DNA of 64,000 nt from NCBI GenBank assembly GCA_026122225.1, contig JANEZZ010000972.1, forward strand, positions 124,001 to 188,000, written 5' to 3'. This document shows positions 50,385 through 61,562 of the stretch, one piece after another. Source of the stretch: Heloderma charlesbogerti (taxonomy: Eukaryota; Chordata; Lepidosauria; Squamata; Helodermatidae). The translations under genes and the position numbers were made by a program. The notes beneath the pieces were generated by a model, which was not told the origin of the DNA, made no database searches, and worked only from the letters and a program-made list of their open reading frames with translations. Positions within the stretch are counted from its first letter, which is position 1. The number at the start of each line of letters is the position of its first letter.

Positions 50385-51190
50385 TACTAGTGGGGTTTGG
50401 TGGCTCCGATGTCAGTGGGGCTGTGAATTTGCTCTGGGTTTCAGTCAAAACTCTAAAGGAGTTATCCAAAGTGTTGAACCTATTTTGGGGATAGTGGTCA
50501 GCACATTGGATAGCTCCTTTATAGGGATGTTGGAGAATTCTGCCACAGGCTCTAGTGAGGCAGGATTCTAAAGGTGTCCGTGGCGGAAAGGGGCAATCCC
50601 CCCTGCCACCCCGTGGAATCCCCCCAGGACGGAGCCTACCTGGCTCTGGCAGTGGCTCCAGCAGCAGCTCCGGGTCATCTTCCAGCCACTGCCAGGCTGC
50701 GGCCACAAATGGCAGCCGCTACGCCGGCCGCCATTTGCGTCCCTGCCAAGCCATGATAGGCTACGTACGTATCTACATAGCCTATCACAGCAAAAGGCAG
50801 GGATGCAAATGGCGTAGCGGCTGCCATTTGCATCCCTGCCTTTTGCCGTGATAGGCAATGTAGATACTTAAGTAGCCTATCAGGGCTTGGCAGGGATGCA
50901 AATGGCGGTCGGCATAGCGGCCGCCATTTGTGGCCGCAGCCCGGCAGCGGCCAGAAGTCTGGATGTGGCTGGCCCCAGCTGGTGGCTCCGCAGCCTTACC
51001 ATGGAGTGGAGCCATCCAGGCAGGATTCTGGGGGGAGGGATGGATTGCCTCCCCCCAACCGTGGATGCCCCTGAGTGGAACAAGGAAAGGGCTTCATACA
51101 TCCCTACTCCTTTAGAGTTCAGACTGGGACTGAAACCCAGAGTGGATTTACTGCCTCACTAACATCACAGCCAGCAGCCTCCACTGATAG
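50385..51190. mobile_element. Palindromic MITE, split by copy F
   Basis: The left half (50385-50521) and right half (51107-51190) make one member of the 19003-19211 family; the hAT copy F sits in the right arm at CTCCTTTA. Confidence 0.8.
50522..51106 (-). mobile_element. Palindrome-array hAT family, copy F
   Basis: TAGGGATG and CATCCCTA ends with an exact duplication CTCCTTTA (50514-50521, 51107-51114). It is inverted relative to the other copies: the GGAGAATTC.GCC end is on the left. Two palindromes lie at 50753-50788 and 50848-50882, each set between inverted CCATTTGCATCCCTGCC modules. It is inserted in an older palindromic MITE. Confidence 0.93.
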
Positions 51191-51199
51191 GTACCCCTA

Positions 51200-52090
51200 T
51201 GAAACCCATGAGTCTTCTCCTGTGGGGCAAATATTAGCTTTGGAGTAAGGGGGTTAATTGGGAAAATGATACCAAGGGAATGTAATGGACCAAGACCCTG
51301 AATGGTCATCCTCAGAGAATTCTAATCCCTTGGCCTCAGAGAAAGATGCTCCAGAGAAGGCTCAACTATGGAAAGGCATCATGAGAACTCCACCTCCCTG
51401 GGATCCAGTTCTCCAGAAACAAGTAGGGTCCAGCTCTCTTGTGTCCAGAAGAAGTTGCATTACTGTACTCAGACTCTGAAGACTCAGGCCATGAAGAAAC
51501 CTGCCACTCCCATGTTGTTACCGCCCAAGTTTCTAAAACAGGCCAGCCCCCTTTAAAAGTCAAAGCCTCAATCAGCATGGAGGTGGGGCCAACCAGCCAA
51601 AATCCAGCAACACCTCTATTTAAACCTCAGTCTTGGTCTGATCCTTGTTGGAACAACATACAGACAACCCTGTCTAGCTTCCAGCACCAGCACTGCTCAG
51701 AGCTTTCCATGGTGCTGATCTCTTTCATCTCGCTTCCTGAGAAACCTGATCTAACCTGACCCCTGCTCCCGATCTGATCCATAGCAGAACTCTGCGACCC
51801 AAGTTACATCTCAGTGCATCATCAGAATCTGCTACATCTCAGAGCATCATCAAAACCCACAGCCTGAAATGATACAGGGAAGCGTTAAAGCCCACTCCGC
51901 CATTCCCAGAGTCCCAATCCAATTACCCCACATAAAGAGAGACAGAGAGCTACTAACGCTTTTAAAAAAAACAAAAAACCCTGGGACATCCTCTTCACAG
52001 ATCTCTCTTGATCACCTGTGAGTTTATGGTAAAGACAAGATTTGGGTGCAGGATTTTCTCAGTCACTGCTCAGTCTCTTAACTGCTAGAC
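51200..52090. other. Possible LTR-like segment, otherwise unrecognised
   Basis: 51270-51840 has a TATTTAAACC box near 51619 and C/T-rich text resembling gypsy LTR U3, but no TG/CA ends or partner LTR. Left unassigned. Confidence 0.25.
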
Positions 52091-52097
52091 TTTCTCT

Positions 52098-52160
52098 GTG
52101 TGTGTGTGTGTGTGTGTGTGTCACTCACTCACTCACTCTCTCACACACATGCACACACTA
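52098..52160. repeat. (TG)n, (CACT)n and (CA)n microsatellites
   Basis: Consecutive TG, CACT and CA runs. Confidence 0.95.
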
Positions 52161-52585
52161 CCACTAACCATATGCTTGTATAGAGAATATTCTCTCTTGG
52201 CTTTGGGACAGAGTTACGATTGTTTGCCCCTGATCTCGTACTTGGAGGCAGGGTGGCTGGACTACGTGAGCTGGAGGAGACTGTTCCAAAGCTGTGATCC
52301 TTTTTGAAAAAACACAGGTTACCTGGTTCCTCATGGCTTCCTCTGTTATGTCTGGCTGAGCTGCTCCCTTGCAAAATGCAGCATGTATGACTTGCCCCCA
52401 GGAGATCACATTTGCTGACCTGCCTCTCAACGTGAGCTGTGTTTATCTCTCAGAGGCAGATCCAGAACTCTTCCAAACAAGTCTGACAGCAAAGGCACAC
52501 TGCTATTTTTGTTGTACTGTTTGTGTGTCTTTGATAAAACTAGTTTTCTCCCCAAGAACTCTTCAGATGTCAGCTTATCTGACTT

Positions 52586-52589
<4 letters not shown>

Positions 52590-52645
<56 letters not shown>
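52590..52645. repeat. (TC)n microsatellite
   Basis: About 27 uninterrupted TC dinucleotides. Confidence 0.98.
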
Positions 52646-52647
<2 letters not shown>

Positions 52648-52904
52648 GGTTGGTGATCCCTTCACTCACTGACTATTTTTCCTTGTGTCCCAACAGGTTC
52701 TGGAAGCTAGTTCTTCTCTTTAGCATCCCAAATTGCTTGGTGTTTTACTAAAAACACTTGAATCAATCAACATGTCCCTCAAAATAAAATTAGGAGATTA
52801 CCTCATTTGTGAATGTTTACATGCCAAATGTCAAAATCGGAATTTACTTTGGAACGTCATCCCCAAATTTGTGTTGTTGCTGTTGTCAATGCCACGCGAT
52901 CAGT

Positions 52905-52985
52905 GTATAAGGCACCTTAAGATTTACATAGGCAACATAGATGAATCTCTGCCCACAAGGAGCTTACAGTCTAAAACAGGAGCAG
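52905..52985. repeat. Dispersed repeat fragment ('AGCTTACAGTCTAAA')
   Basis: 'CTCTGCCCACAAGGAGCTTA' resembles 'CCTGCCCCAAAGGCCTTACA' at the right edge of the window (63960-63990). Family not identified. Confidence 0.45.
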
Positions 52986-53394
52986 ACAGGAGGTAGATCA
53001 GGATCCACTAGTAGATCTCCAGGTGATTTGCAGTAGATCAGCAAGAGTTTCTGGGTCCCAATGCTTTAATAATAGGAGGAACAAAATGTCTCTCCCCACC
53101 ATCCTGCTTCTGAATTGGGTTCAGAAATCATGAAAGCTTGGAGGGAAATAAGCATAGGTTTGTTTATGAAAGGATTTGTACAGTTCTGATAGTGAAAACA
53201 AGGTCCTGGGCTGAGCATATGCTCAGAGGTACCTTGTTCCTCAGATCTATGTCTACTTTGAGCACCATTTTGCCCTTGGCTCAAGTTGGTGGGCCTAGCA
53301 TTGGCTCCAGGCTTTGGAGAGCCTTTTGGCAAGACACCCGATGACCCTCCTGTCTCAGGGAGTCTCCCTTCTCCCTGCCATTGTCACCACCTGT

Positions 53395-53640
53395 TCTTGC
53401 TCCTCATCCCCTCCCTCATCATTCCTACCACTTGCTTGCTTGGCAGGTAGAGAGAACCATTCAGCAAGTAGGCAGTAGCATCTACTACTATTCCTTCACA
53501 CCACCGCCATTGTCTGGGACAGAACAAGAGGCAGGTGAACAAGCAGGTTGCAATGGTGAAGAAGAGAAACAACTCCAGGGACTCTTGTCAGTGGGTCCCC
53601 ATTGGGGTGTGGGCTGTTGGCAGGTGTCCAACCATGCATA
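53395..53640 (+). repeat. Dispersed repeat, inverted partner of 3900-4245
   Basis: See 3900-4245. The frame shows Q-E-A-G-E-Q-A-G-C followed by acidic residues. Confidence 0.6.
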
Positions 53641-53789
53641 CTCTTTATGCCAGCCCTGAGTGGACCTCAGGGTTCTAGTGAAAAGCCAAGTTCACTCCCC
53701 AAGCTGAACAACTACCCACCTTGGTCTACAGAAGTACAGACAGTACAGAAGGAACAGAGGGAGGGAAAGAGAGATAGGAGTTGGGACTT

Positions 53790-54082
53790 GTTGTTATTAA
53801 GTCATTCAGTCGTGTCCAACTCTTCATGACCCCCTGGACCATAGCATGCCAGGCCTTCCTGTCCTGCGCTCTCTCCTGGAGCGTGCTCAAGTCCATATTC
53901 ATTGCATCGGTGATGCTATCTAGCCATCTCATCCTCTGCCGTCCCCTTCTCCTTTTGCCTTCAGTCATCAGTCTTTCCCAGCATCAGGGTCTTTTCCAGT
54001 GAGTTTTCTCTTCGCATTAGGTGGCCAAAATATTTGAGCTTCAGCTTCAGTATCTGTCCTTCTAATGAGCAGTCAGGGCTGT
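53790..54082 (-). mobile_element. BovB (RTE) LINE ORF2 C-terminus and 3' end
   Basis: The minus-strand frame is open over about 80 codons ('GRQRMRWLDSITDAMNMDL', then 'AQDRKAWHAMVQGVMKSW') and ends in the short BovB tail 'TTAATAACAACA'. Upstream, 'LEGQILKLKLKYFGHLMRR' continues the frame after one shift. About 280 bp of a LINE of about 3 kb remain. Confidence 0.92.
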
Positions 54083-54089
54083 ATAAATC

Positions 54090-54790
54090 AGGAAAATTCA
54101 CGTAGCACAAGATTCTCCAAACTCTACCTTGAAGCTCATTCCGATTTGTATCCATATCAGATTGTACTCTTTGTCTTTGTTTTTTTGTTTTTTTGCATGA
54201 AAATCTGTGCAAATTTTCCTGTGCATTTTTCCAAATATATGCCTGAATTGTGCGCATTTGTGCGCATCCCACAGACAGATGTGGATTTTTTTTTCCCCAT
54301 CATGCGAAAAAATATGCAAATAATTACACAAGTATTTACATAATTTACCTTAGCACATAACATTTAGCACATTGTCCCCCATTCCATTCAACGTTTCCTC
54401 GGCAGAAACTTTCATATTTTCCTTTGAATTTATATGCGTAGATTTCAGGAAAGTAAAAAAATCATCCGAAAGTCCATTGACTCCATGTGGCCTGAGGGGG
54501 TCGCTCTGCAGCGGATTCCTCAAGTCGGATTCTTAGAAATCCAAGCTCATTTTAGTCTATCTTGAATTTCTCCAGCATCCCTACTTGTGCGCATTTTTCA
54601 AAAGTACACCATTTTTAAGTATGCATTTTTTGAACGCATCTTCCCTGTTCCCCAAATCACATTGCAAGCTCAGAAACAGATGGACTTTGCCTGCAGTTTG
54701 TGTTTGGGTCTGTGTTTTGTTCCAGCATGGGCAAATGGAGTAAATTCTGGTCCAAACTGAACCGAAATTAATTTTTCATACATCTCAAGT
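54090..54790. mobile_element. hAT-like element (family of 39164) with a nested element
   Basis: The left part 54090-54265 and right part 54590-54790 match the element at 39164-39585 in order. Between them lies 54266-54583. Confidence 0.6.
54266..54583. mobile_element. Nested element of the 61563-61966 family (left truncated)
   Basis: 'CACAGACAGATG', 'CCATCATGCG', 'GGCCTGAGGGGGTCGCTC', 'TTTCTCCAGCATCCCTA'. TTGTGCGCATTT is repeated on both sides (54248-54259, 54586-54597). Confidence 0.65.
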
Positions 54791-54799
54791 CTAGACAGG

Positions 54800-55680
54800 G
54801 GATGAATGTGGGAAATTGCCATCACACCCCCCTAAATAGCTAGGTTGCAGTTGGGAATGCAGATTCTGGGAAAGAGTTAAAGGCCATGCAGAAAAGGTGG
54901 ATTTTGAGGAAGGATTTGAAAGAAGGGAGAGAGAAATAGTGCATGTCCAACGTCACAAGTTGAGAGAGAACTCTCAGAAAACAGACAAGCTTTTTCCACC
55001 CAATTCTTGCCAAGGAAAGCTTGTAATTGCATTGATCCCCACTCCAAATTGAACTGGCAGGAATTTTACCATCACTAAATATTATATTTTTGCTACCATT
55101 GGGTCCACCATGTTGATTTTGTACTCCAGGCACCAAAATGATATCTTGAGCCATCTCTGTGGTCAGGAGAAATCCACCAACCATTTGTATGTGTGTGAGA
55201 GGTGGGGAGGGGGAGAGATTTTAAACAGTATCTCCTTGCTCTGACCACAGGGGGGCACTGTTCCCATCAGGCATGGTGGATGCTTTGGTGAGTGACTGAC
55301 TTGCAACTATCTGCAGGGAAATGGTCTATCGAAATGGCTAGGAAGCCATACAGATTAAACTAATATACTTCTTGCTCAAAGAGTCTCACTTCCCCGTAGC
55401 CTTATTTTATGGCAAACAATAGGCCAGACTCCAGATGCTGGCAGAATTGGAAGTGTGAATGCCCAGAGAGCCCCTCTTCAAAGATCAATGTAAAAAGATA
55501 GTAAGACCTGTGTTCCAGCTGCACCCCCTTTACAATTGAAAAGCAAAATGGGGGAGGGCCAAGTTGAGGGGAGTAGAATACAGAAGCATTTTAGAAATAG
55601 GGAAATAGACCAGGACACCTCTATCTATGCGTAGCATGTATTACTTACTAGAAAAATGCTCAGAATTCTGATGGATGGAG
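54800..55680. other. No recognised feature
   Basis: Apparently unique, non-coding. Confidence 0.3.
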
Positions 55681-56399
55681 TCTGAGTGGGGGAAGCACTG
55701 TTTGCAAAGGCTGCATGCATAACAATAAATAAAGGATGTGTCTCTGTCTGTCCATCCATCTGTCAGTGCCATAGCACCAAGACCATGAAACCTACACACC
55801 TGAAATGTGGTGTGCAAACTAAGGGGGCCCTAAGGCTGTACACCTCAGGGTCATTTGGTTTTTCAAATGCATTGATTAATTTTAATGTGTCCGTGTGGTT
55901 GAAGTCTGCAGTAATACTTTCAGTCACTAGGGGGAGGACTTCCCTAACCAGTACATAGCTTTGCATTGCAGACAGTCAGTTCAATTTGGAGTCAGGGGAT
56001 ATGCAGGCCAAGGCAGAGCTGTATGGCTTCTCCCTCCTTCCTACTGTGGGGCAGACCCACTCAGGGGAATGGATTGGACAGACCCCTCCCTTGGGGGGCT
56101 ACAAGGGTGCACCATGACAGGGACTATGCCTAGGGGTTCCAGCAGGGATGGCTTCCCTCACATGGGACAGGCACACCGTGTCTGACTGTGGCAGTTGCGT
56201 ACACTTGCTGGAAGGCTTTGCTGAATCAAACAGAGGGCTATTCCAACCTGTGTGGAGCTGGATCTGTTTGCTAGTATTGTGTGTAAACAGGGGCCATTGG
56301 CAGGGCACAGCTCCCCTAAGGATCACTCAAAGCCTCAGCCTCGGGGAGCCATGTTGGTGTCCAGCCACAGTTACCCTTGTTAACATCCCATTTTTAGAG

Positions 56400-56885
56400 A
56401 GGGTCGAATCTGTCAGTTTTGCTTTCTCCTGCATTCGTGTTTTTTTAATCACGGGTTATTTCAGTCCTGTATATGAAGACATTTGTGAATTTTGGGAAAT
56501 CCTCATCAAGACAGAACTGGCAACAAAATCATCACACCTCTGCACCAGCCAAATTCAACTGGTCCAGCTCTTCCCAGCATGCTCTACCTACTTGTCTATC
56601 GTGTAGCTGCTGAAGATACAGCTGCACAGGCAAGTAGGAACAAAGAGATGGTAACCGTATTACAGCACCACAAACCTGGCTGAATCCACAGGGATCCAAA
56701 GCCAGACGTTTACAAGCAAAGCACTCAATGTCCTGAGCCAGGATAAATGAATGTGTCAGTTGCGCTTTCTCCCACATTCAAATTCTGGTAATCCTGAGCT
56801 CTGTCTGTCCCGAATATGATGAAATTTGCGAATTTTTAGTAAATTCTTATCAAAACCGAACTGAGATTTAAGTGATCACCCATGT
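56400..56885. repeat. Direct repeats about 346 bp apart
   Basis: 56408-56540 and 56754-56885 share 'TGTCAGTT.(T/C)GCTTTCTCC', 'GAAATCCTCATCAA..C'-type and 'ACAGAACTG'/'ACCGAACTG' blocks. An unidentified repeat family present twice in tandem. Confidence 0.55.
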
Positions 56886-57104
56886 CTGTGATGCAGCTAC
56901 TAAGGCTTCCCTGTGGCTGCTTGGAAAACCCTGGATGCCTGGACTGGGACCCAAGGTTTGGCCCCCGGACCTGAAATTCTGCACCTTTGGTTTATGAGTT
57001 GCCTGGATTCTAGGCTTCCTTAACTCTATGATTCTAGACCCTATAATGATAGAGTTGAGAGCTTTGTGACCATCCAGAACTAGAGCATCCCCATTAGTCT
57101 ATTG

Positions 57105-57262
57105 CAGCATAAGCCTGATCTCATTTGATCTTGGAAGCTAAGCAAGGTCAGCCCTGGGTAGTACCTGGAAGGGGGATCGCCTGGGAATCAGGCTTCCTGC
57201 ATTGAACAAGGGGTTGGACTTGATGATCTTGTAGGCCCCTTCCAACCCTATGATTCTATGAT
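57105..57262 (+). mobile_element. 5S-rRNA-derived SINE with CR1 tail
   Basis: 'CCTGATCTCATTTGATCTTG', 'GAAGCTAAGCAAGGTCAGCC', 'GGGATCGCCTGGGAATCAGG' (5S-like), then the CR1 3' end 'GGGGTTGGACTTGATGATCT' to TATGATTCTATGATTCT. The junction is the same as in the two minus-strand copies. Confidence 0.85.
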
Positions 57263-57455
57263 TCTAAGAGACAGCTCTACAGCTTCTGCTTGAAGATCTC
57301 CAGTGAAGGAGAGCCCACCATTCCCCTCTGTAATGACCCCATTGTCAAACTGCTCTTCCTATCAAGACATTTTTCCTAATGTTCAACCAAAATCTAGCTT
57401 TTATAAATACCCCCCAGTCAAACACTAGGCAGTGAAAGCTAAGTCATGGTTCTAA

Positions 57456-57530
57456 TGTATTTATTTATTTATTTATTTATTTATTTCTATACCGCCCAAT
57501 AGCCGAAGCTCTCTGGGCGGTTCACAAAAA
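57456..57530 (-). mobile_element. (ATTT)n plus LINE tail
   Basis: An ATTT run, then 'CTATACCGCCCAATAGCCGA' and 'CTCTCTGGGCGGTTCACAA', as at 17440-17535. Confidence 0.65.
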
Positions 57531-57604
57531 TGTATGATCTTTCCAGAGGTGTAGTGGAGCGAGGTCTTGCAGATACACCGTGCCAGCACTTCTCTATTAG
57601 CAGG

Positions 57605-58445
57605 GGTGCTGATGTCATTTTATTTATTATTTATTTATTATTAAATTTATTAATTGCCCATCTGGCTGGTCACCCAGCCACTCTAGGCGATGTACAGCAT
57701 ATAATAAAACAGTTTAAAACAATAAAATTCTACAATAAAAATGTTTTCTAAAATACCCTAACCCACCCCAAATGCCTGCCTGAACAACCACGTTTTTAAT
57801 GCACAACGGAAGCTCATTAAAGAGGGGGCATGGCGGAGTTCCCTAGGGAGGAAGTTCCACAGAGTGGGGGCCACCACAGAAAAGGCCCTCTCCCTCGTCC
57901 CCACCAGTCTAGCTGTCCTGGCTGATGGGACAGAGAGAAGGCCATGGGACAGAGAGAAGGCCATCCGAGGCTGATCTTGTTAAGCGGCCTGTCTGGTGTT
58001 GCTGGAGGCGCTCCTTAAGTTAGGCTGGGCCGGAACCATATAGGGTTTTAAAGGTCAAAACCAACACCTTGAATTTGGCCCGGAAAACAACTGGTAACCA
58101 GTGCAACTCCTTCAGCACTGGAGTGATGTGATCTCACCAGTGGCTGCCTTTAATCAGGCGAGCCGCCGCATTCTGTACCAGCTGCAGCTTCCGAACCGTC
58201 TTCAAGGGTAACCCCATGTAGAGCGCATTACAGTAGTCTAAATGAGAGGAGACCAGGGCATGTACTACTGATGGGAGCAGATGGTCGGGAAGGAAGGGGC
58301 GCAGCCGCCATATCAGATGGAGTTGATACAGCGCTGTCCAGCTCACAGCTGACACCTGAGCCTCCATGGACAGCTGGGAGTCCAAAATGACCCCCAGGCT
58401 GCGGACCTGGTCTTTCAAGGGTAGCCGTACCCCATTCAACACCAG
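57605..58445 (-). mobile_element. L2-clade LINE remnant, RT C-terminal region
   Basis: On the minus strand 58442 down to 58134 is open: 'LPLKDQVRSLGVILDSQLSM', 'HALVSSHLDYCNALYMGLPL', 'LQLVQNAAARL'. Past a stop at 58133 the same frame continues as 'DHITPVLKELHWLPVVFRAK' and 'RERAFSVVAPTLWNFLPREL' to about 57758, broken by further stops. A small direct repeat (ATGGGACAGAGAGAAGGCC, twice) lies at 57926-57964. The 3' UTR ends in an AT-rich tail. Confidence 0.88.
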
Positions 58446-58608
58446 GTCAACATCCCCCAGTCATCCGCCACCCCCATCCCCTTCAGAATTCCCTATTGGG
58501 TCTGCGTTTAGGTGAAGCTCCTCACAGTTGGGGAGGGGGGATGAGCTTTCCCAGCAACAGTAAGTTGTTCCTTGTAACGTGGCTGGGTCTTGAATGAGCA
58601 ATTAAGAC

Positions 58609-59290
58609 TAGAGCTGTGTGCAAAGGGCCTCTCAACAGTCTCCATCCTATTTGTGGACAGAGAAATTGGGGGGACCATTTCACCGAATTTCTCCTAGGGG
58701 AGCTGAAATTCTCCGACAGTTTCTCACAGAGAGGGCTCACCACTGGCGGGGGTTGTAGCACAGCTCCTTCCTTCCTTCCTTTTCCTAAAGGTTTTGATTT
58801 GTTGCATTGCTCCTGCAAGTGGCAACGGTCTCAACTATGTCGAGGCTTCCACTTTTCTGAGGTAGAATTTTGGATTTCTTTTGGCTTTTGAGCTTACCTA
58901 ATCACATTACGAAGTGGCTGAGGGTGCTGTGTGTGTTTTCTGTCTCTACTACACACCTTCCCATTGTTCTGCAGCCTCCCAGGCCACCTGCCCTTCCTGA
59001 GGAATTACCTCAGGATGTCTTCCTCAGAATGGCTGTAACTGAAGTGTGGGAAGCTGAGGAGGCCTCAGGCTGCTACAGAGGTTATTGCACAATCAATCCG
59101 TTGTACACTCCATGGCCACCCTATAAGTAAATTAAGCCTTCATAAGTAAATGAAGGAAGCACAAGAACTCCAAACCCAACTCATAAGAATTTCTCCTCCT
59201 TTGAATTTCTTCTCTGAAGCAATTTCTTTTCTATCAAATTGAATGAGAATGGTCCAAAAAAATGTGGGAGAAATTTTTGGCAGAGCACCA
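58609..59290 (-). mobile_element. hAT-like element of the TAG.GCTGTGC family
   Basis: It starts TAGAGCTGTGTGC and ends GGCAGAGCACCA in reverse orientation to 36247-36967. The flanks ATTAAGAC and ATGAAGAC agree at 7 of 8 bases. It includes (CCTT)n at 58768-58786. Confidence 0.85.
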
Positions 59291-59397
59291 ATGAAGACCC
59301 ATTGGCTGTATAAAATGGCTGCTCCTGCCAGAGGAAACTGGCTTGTTGATATGGATTGATGCAGCTGCTTGAAATGCTGGACTGCCCTGATGAATAT

Positions 59398-59619
59398 CAG
59401 TGGAGGCTGGTGGCTGTGATTTCAGTGGGGCTGTGAATCCATTCTAGCGTTTAGTCGGAACCTGCCAGAACTCTAAAGGAGCTATCCAAGGTGTTGAACC
59501 TATTTTGGGGATAGCGTTCAGCACCTTGGATCACTCCTTTAGAGTACTGGCTGGTTCAGACTAAAAGCCAAAACGGATTCAGAGCCCCACCGAAACTGGA
59601 GCCACCAGCCTCCACTGGG
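59398..59619. mobile_element. Palindromic MITE (CAGTGGAGGCTGG..CCAGCCTCCACTG)
   Basis: Perfect 13-bp ends and inverted halves over 222 bp. The flanks show no duplication. Confidence 0.85.
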
Positions 59620-59677
59620 GCCATGATGAGCACCTGCACTTCAACATTTACCATGGCTCCACTGGCTCTTTCTACAG

Positions 59678-60215
59678 CAGGGGTGCTGGACCTCAGGCAC
59701 ATGGACCAAATCCAGCCCAGAGCAGGTCCCAATCAGGCCTGCCACAGCTGCCCAGATCATAGATCATAGAATCATAGAATCATAGGGTTGGAAGGGGCCT
59801 ACAAGACCATCGAATCCAACCCCCTGCTCAAGGCAGGAAGCCTGATCCCCAGGCAGTCTCCCATCCAAGTACTAACCAGGGCTGACCCTGCTTAGCTTCC
59901 GAGATCAGATGAAATCAAGCGCATCCACAGACCAATACCCCTGGCCCCACCCACTTTCCCAGACTGGCAAACTTTTGCTGGTTTCAGGGCTATTCTGCAG
60001 TCCCCGCCCGCCCCCACCCATTCTGAAAGGTCGAAATGCCTGTCCTACGTCTAGAGACCAACAGTTAGAGCTTTAAGATAAAATATGCTAGCTCTGCCCC
60101 TTTGCCATTTGCCCCTCCCCTTTGGCCTTCACACTCCAGCACTGGAATGCAGCCTCTAAGCTCTTCTCTGAAAATGAATTCAGCCTTGGGCTGGAAGAGG
60201 TTTGATGCCCCAGTT
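59678..60215. mobile_element. CAGGGGTG-type element with nested 5S-CR1 SINE
   Basis: CAGGGGTGCTGGACCTCAGG is the left end. After the SINE the body continues with 'GGCCCCACCCACTTTCCC' and blocks shared with 1200-1556. The right end is not resolved. Confidence 0.55.
59762..59935 (-). mobile_element. 5S-rRNA-derived SINE with CR1 tail
   Basis: The minus strand reads 5S-like 'CTGATCTCGGAAGCTAAGC', 'TACTTGGATGGGAGACTGCC', then CR1 'GGTTGGATTCGATGG' and the terminal TATGATTCTATGATTCTATG. Closely matches 29908-30060. Confidence 0.85.
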
Positions 60216-60239
60216 ATACAGCTATCAGAGAACTCTGAG

Positions 60240-61300
60240 ACATCCATCTGAGCCTTGCTTGCTCATCCTAACCCAGCTTTTGAGGGAGAGCGGACTTCTC
60301 CCAGAGACCTTTCTCAGCATCTGTAACAACCTGCCCCATAGCCCTGGCACCATACAACATTTTCTTGGGCTTTGATATTGTTTGTGATGGACACTGTGGC
60401 TCATCACTTTTTCTCACCTGGATCCTGTGTCTTCGTCAGCCAAAAAAATCTCTGTCTCTTTTGTTGGTGCATGTTTGCATCTCCCTCTGGTGGTTTTTAC
60501 AGCTGCTTCTTCCCTCCTATCCCCAAACTCTACGTTTAACACCGTTGTGTTTATACCAATGATCTTTTGCTCCTCTTTCCCATTTCCTTTCCTGCTGTCC
60601 CTTCTTTGATCCGCTCCATTTTTCCGTTGCAAAGAACTCTGTGACATATGTTTATTTGGCAGCGATGACGTCTTAGATCCAAACTTGTTTTCTGTTGACT
60701 TTAGTAACAATGTGGACTAGGCAAGTGAGAGAAGTAGAACCACTAAAAAGAGAGAGAAAAACCCAACAATATATATATATCCTCTGGTTGTTGTTTCCGT
60801 CACAAAAGAATCCTCCTAGAGATAGATACAAAGCTAGAGTTTCTGCAAATGAGAGAGTCTCTGATAGCAGAAGTTCAGCTGGGGAGGGGGAGTGAATTCT
60901 GATGAGCTGAAGATATGGGGAGGTGGAAAGCTGTGGGGGGAGAAGTGGCCAGGGATATCGCTGTGAACACGGGCTTCGGGTTTCACAAATGGAACTAATA
61001 TTTAATCAGTGGCCAGGTCAGTATGTGGAATGTGTTCAGAGGGCCCCGTTCACTTCAAATGGCATCTCTTTTTGTCATACGGAGTTTGAAGTCTCCCTCT
61101 TAAAACCTGAATTCTACCACTTTTTTTTTTGGTCTTTTTCAAAAAGAAAGGAAAGAAAGATTCGTACCATTTTGGTGCTGCCTGAAATCCTTTGCGTAGG
61201 CCAGACACAGAGTGTGGAAAACAGATGGGCAAGGAGGCAAGCGGCCTGGCTAATGGCACGATCGTGCACTCCATTGAGTGGCACATCGTGAGGACGTAGG
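60240..61300. other. Repeat-poor stretch
   Basis: No element ends recognised apart from a short (TA)n at 60767-60780. Reading frames up to 122 codons show no domain. Confidence 0.3.
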
Positions 61301-61304
61301 AACA

Positions 61305-61562
61305 GTGGAGGCTGGTGGCTCCGATGTCAGTGGGGCAGTGAATCCACCCCGGGTTTTAGTCAGAACTCTAAAGGAGCGACCCAAGGAGTGAAGCAGGGCT
61401 CACAGGTCAAAGCTCCAGGACATTTTGATTAGCGGGACCAGTGAAGGCTAGTGGCTACAATGTCAGTGGTCAGGCAGTGAATCCACTCCAGGTTTCAGTC
61501 AGAACTCCAAAGGGGTTATCCAAATTGTGAAGCACCTTGGATAGCTCCTTTACAGTTCTGAC
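61305..61562. mobile_element. Two partial palindromic MITE copies in tandem
   Basis: A left-half copy starts CAGTGGAGGCTGGTGGCTCC at about 61306. A second begins near 61441 ('GTGAAGGCTAGTGGC') and continues beyond the hAT insertion into 61967-61985. Confidence 0.7.

Noticed and set aside
51270..51840. Full LTR or promoter with TATA-like TATTTAAACC
   Set aside because: No TG/CA ends, no partner LTR and no target duplication; kept only as a weak suggestion.
57105..57195. 5S rRNA gene
   Set aside because: Only part of 5S is present, it is diverged and it is fused to a CR1 3' end, as in two other copies.
58134..58442. Host protein gene on the minus strand
   Set aside because: The product is the C-terminal part of an L2-clade reverse transcriptase, with stops further along.
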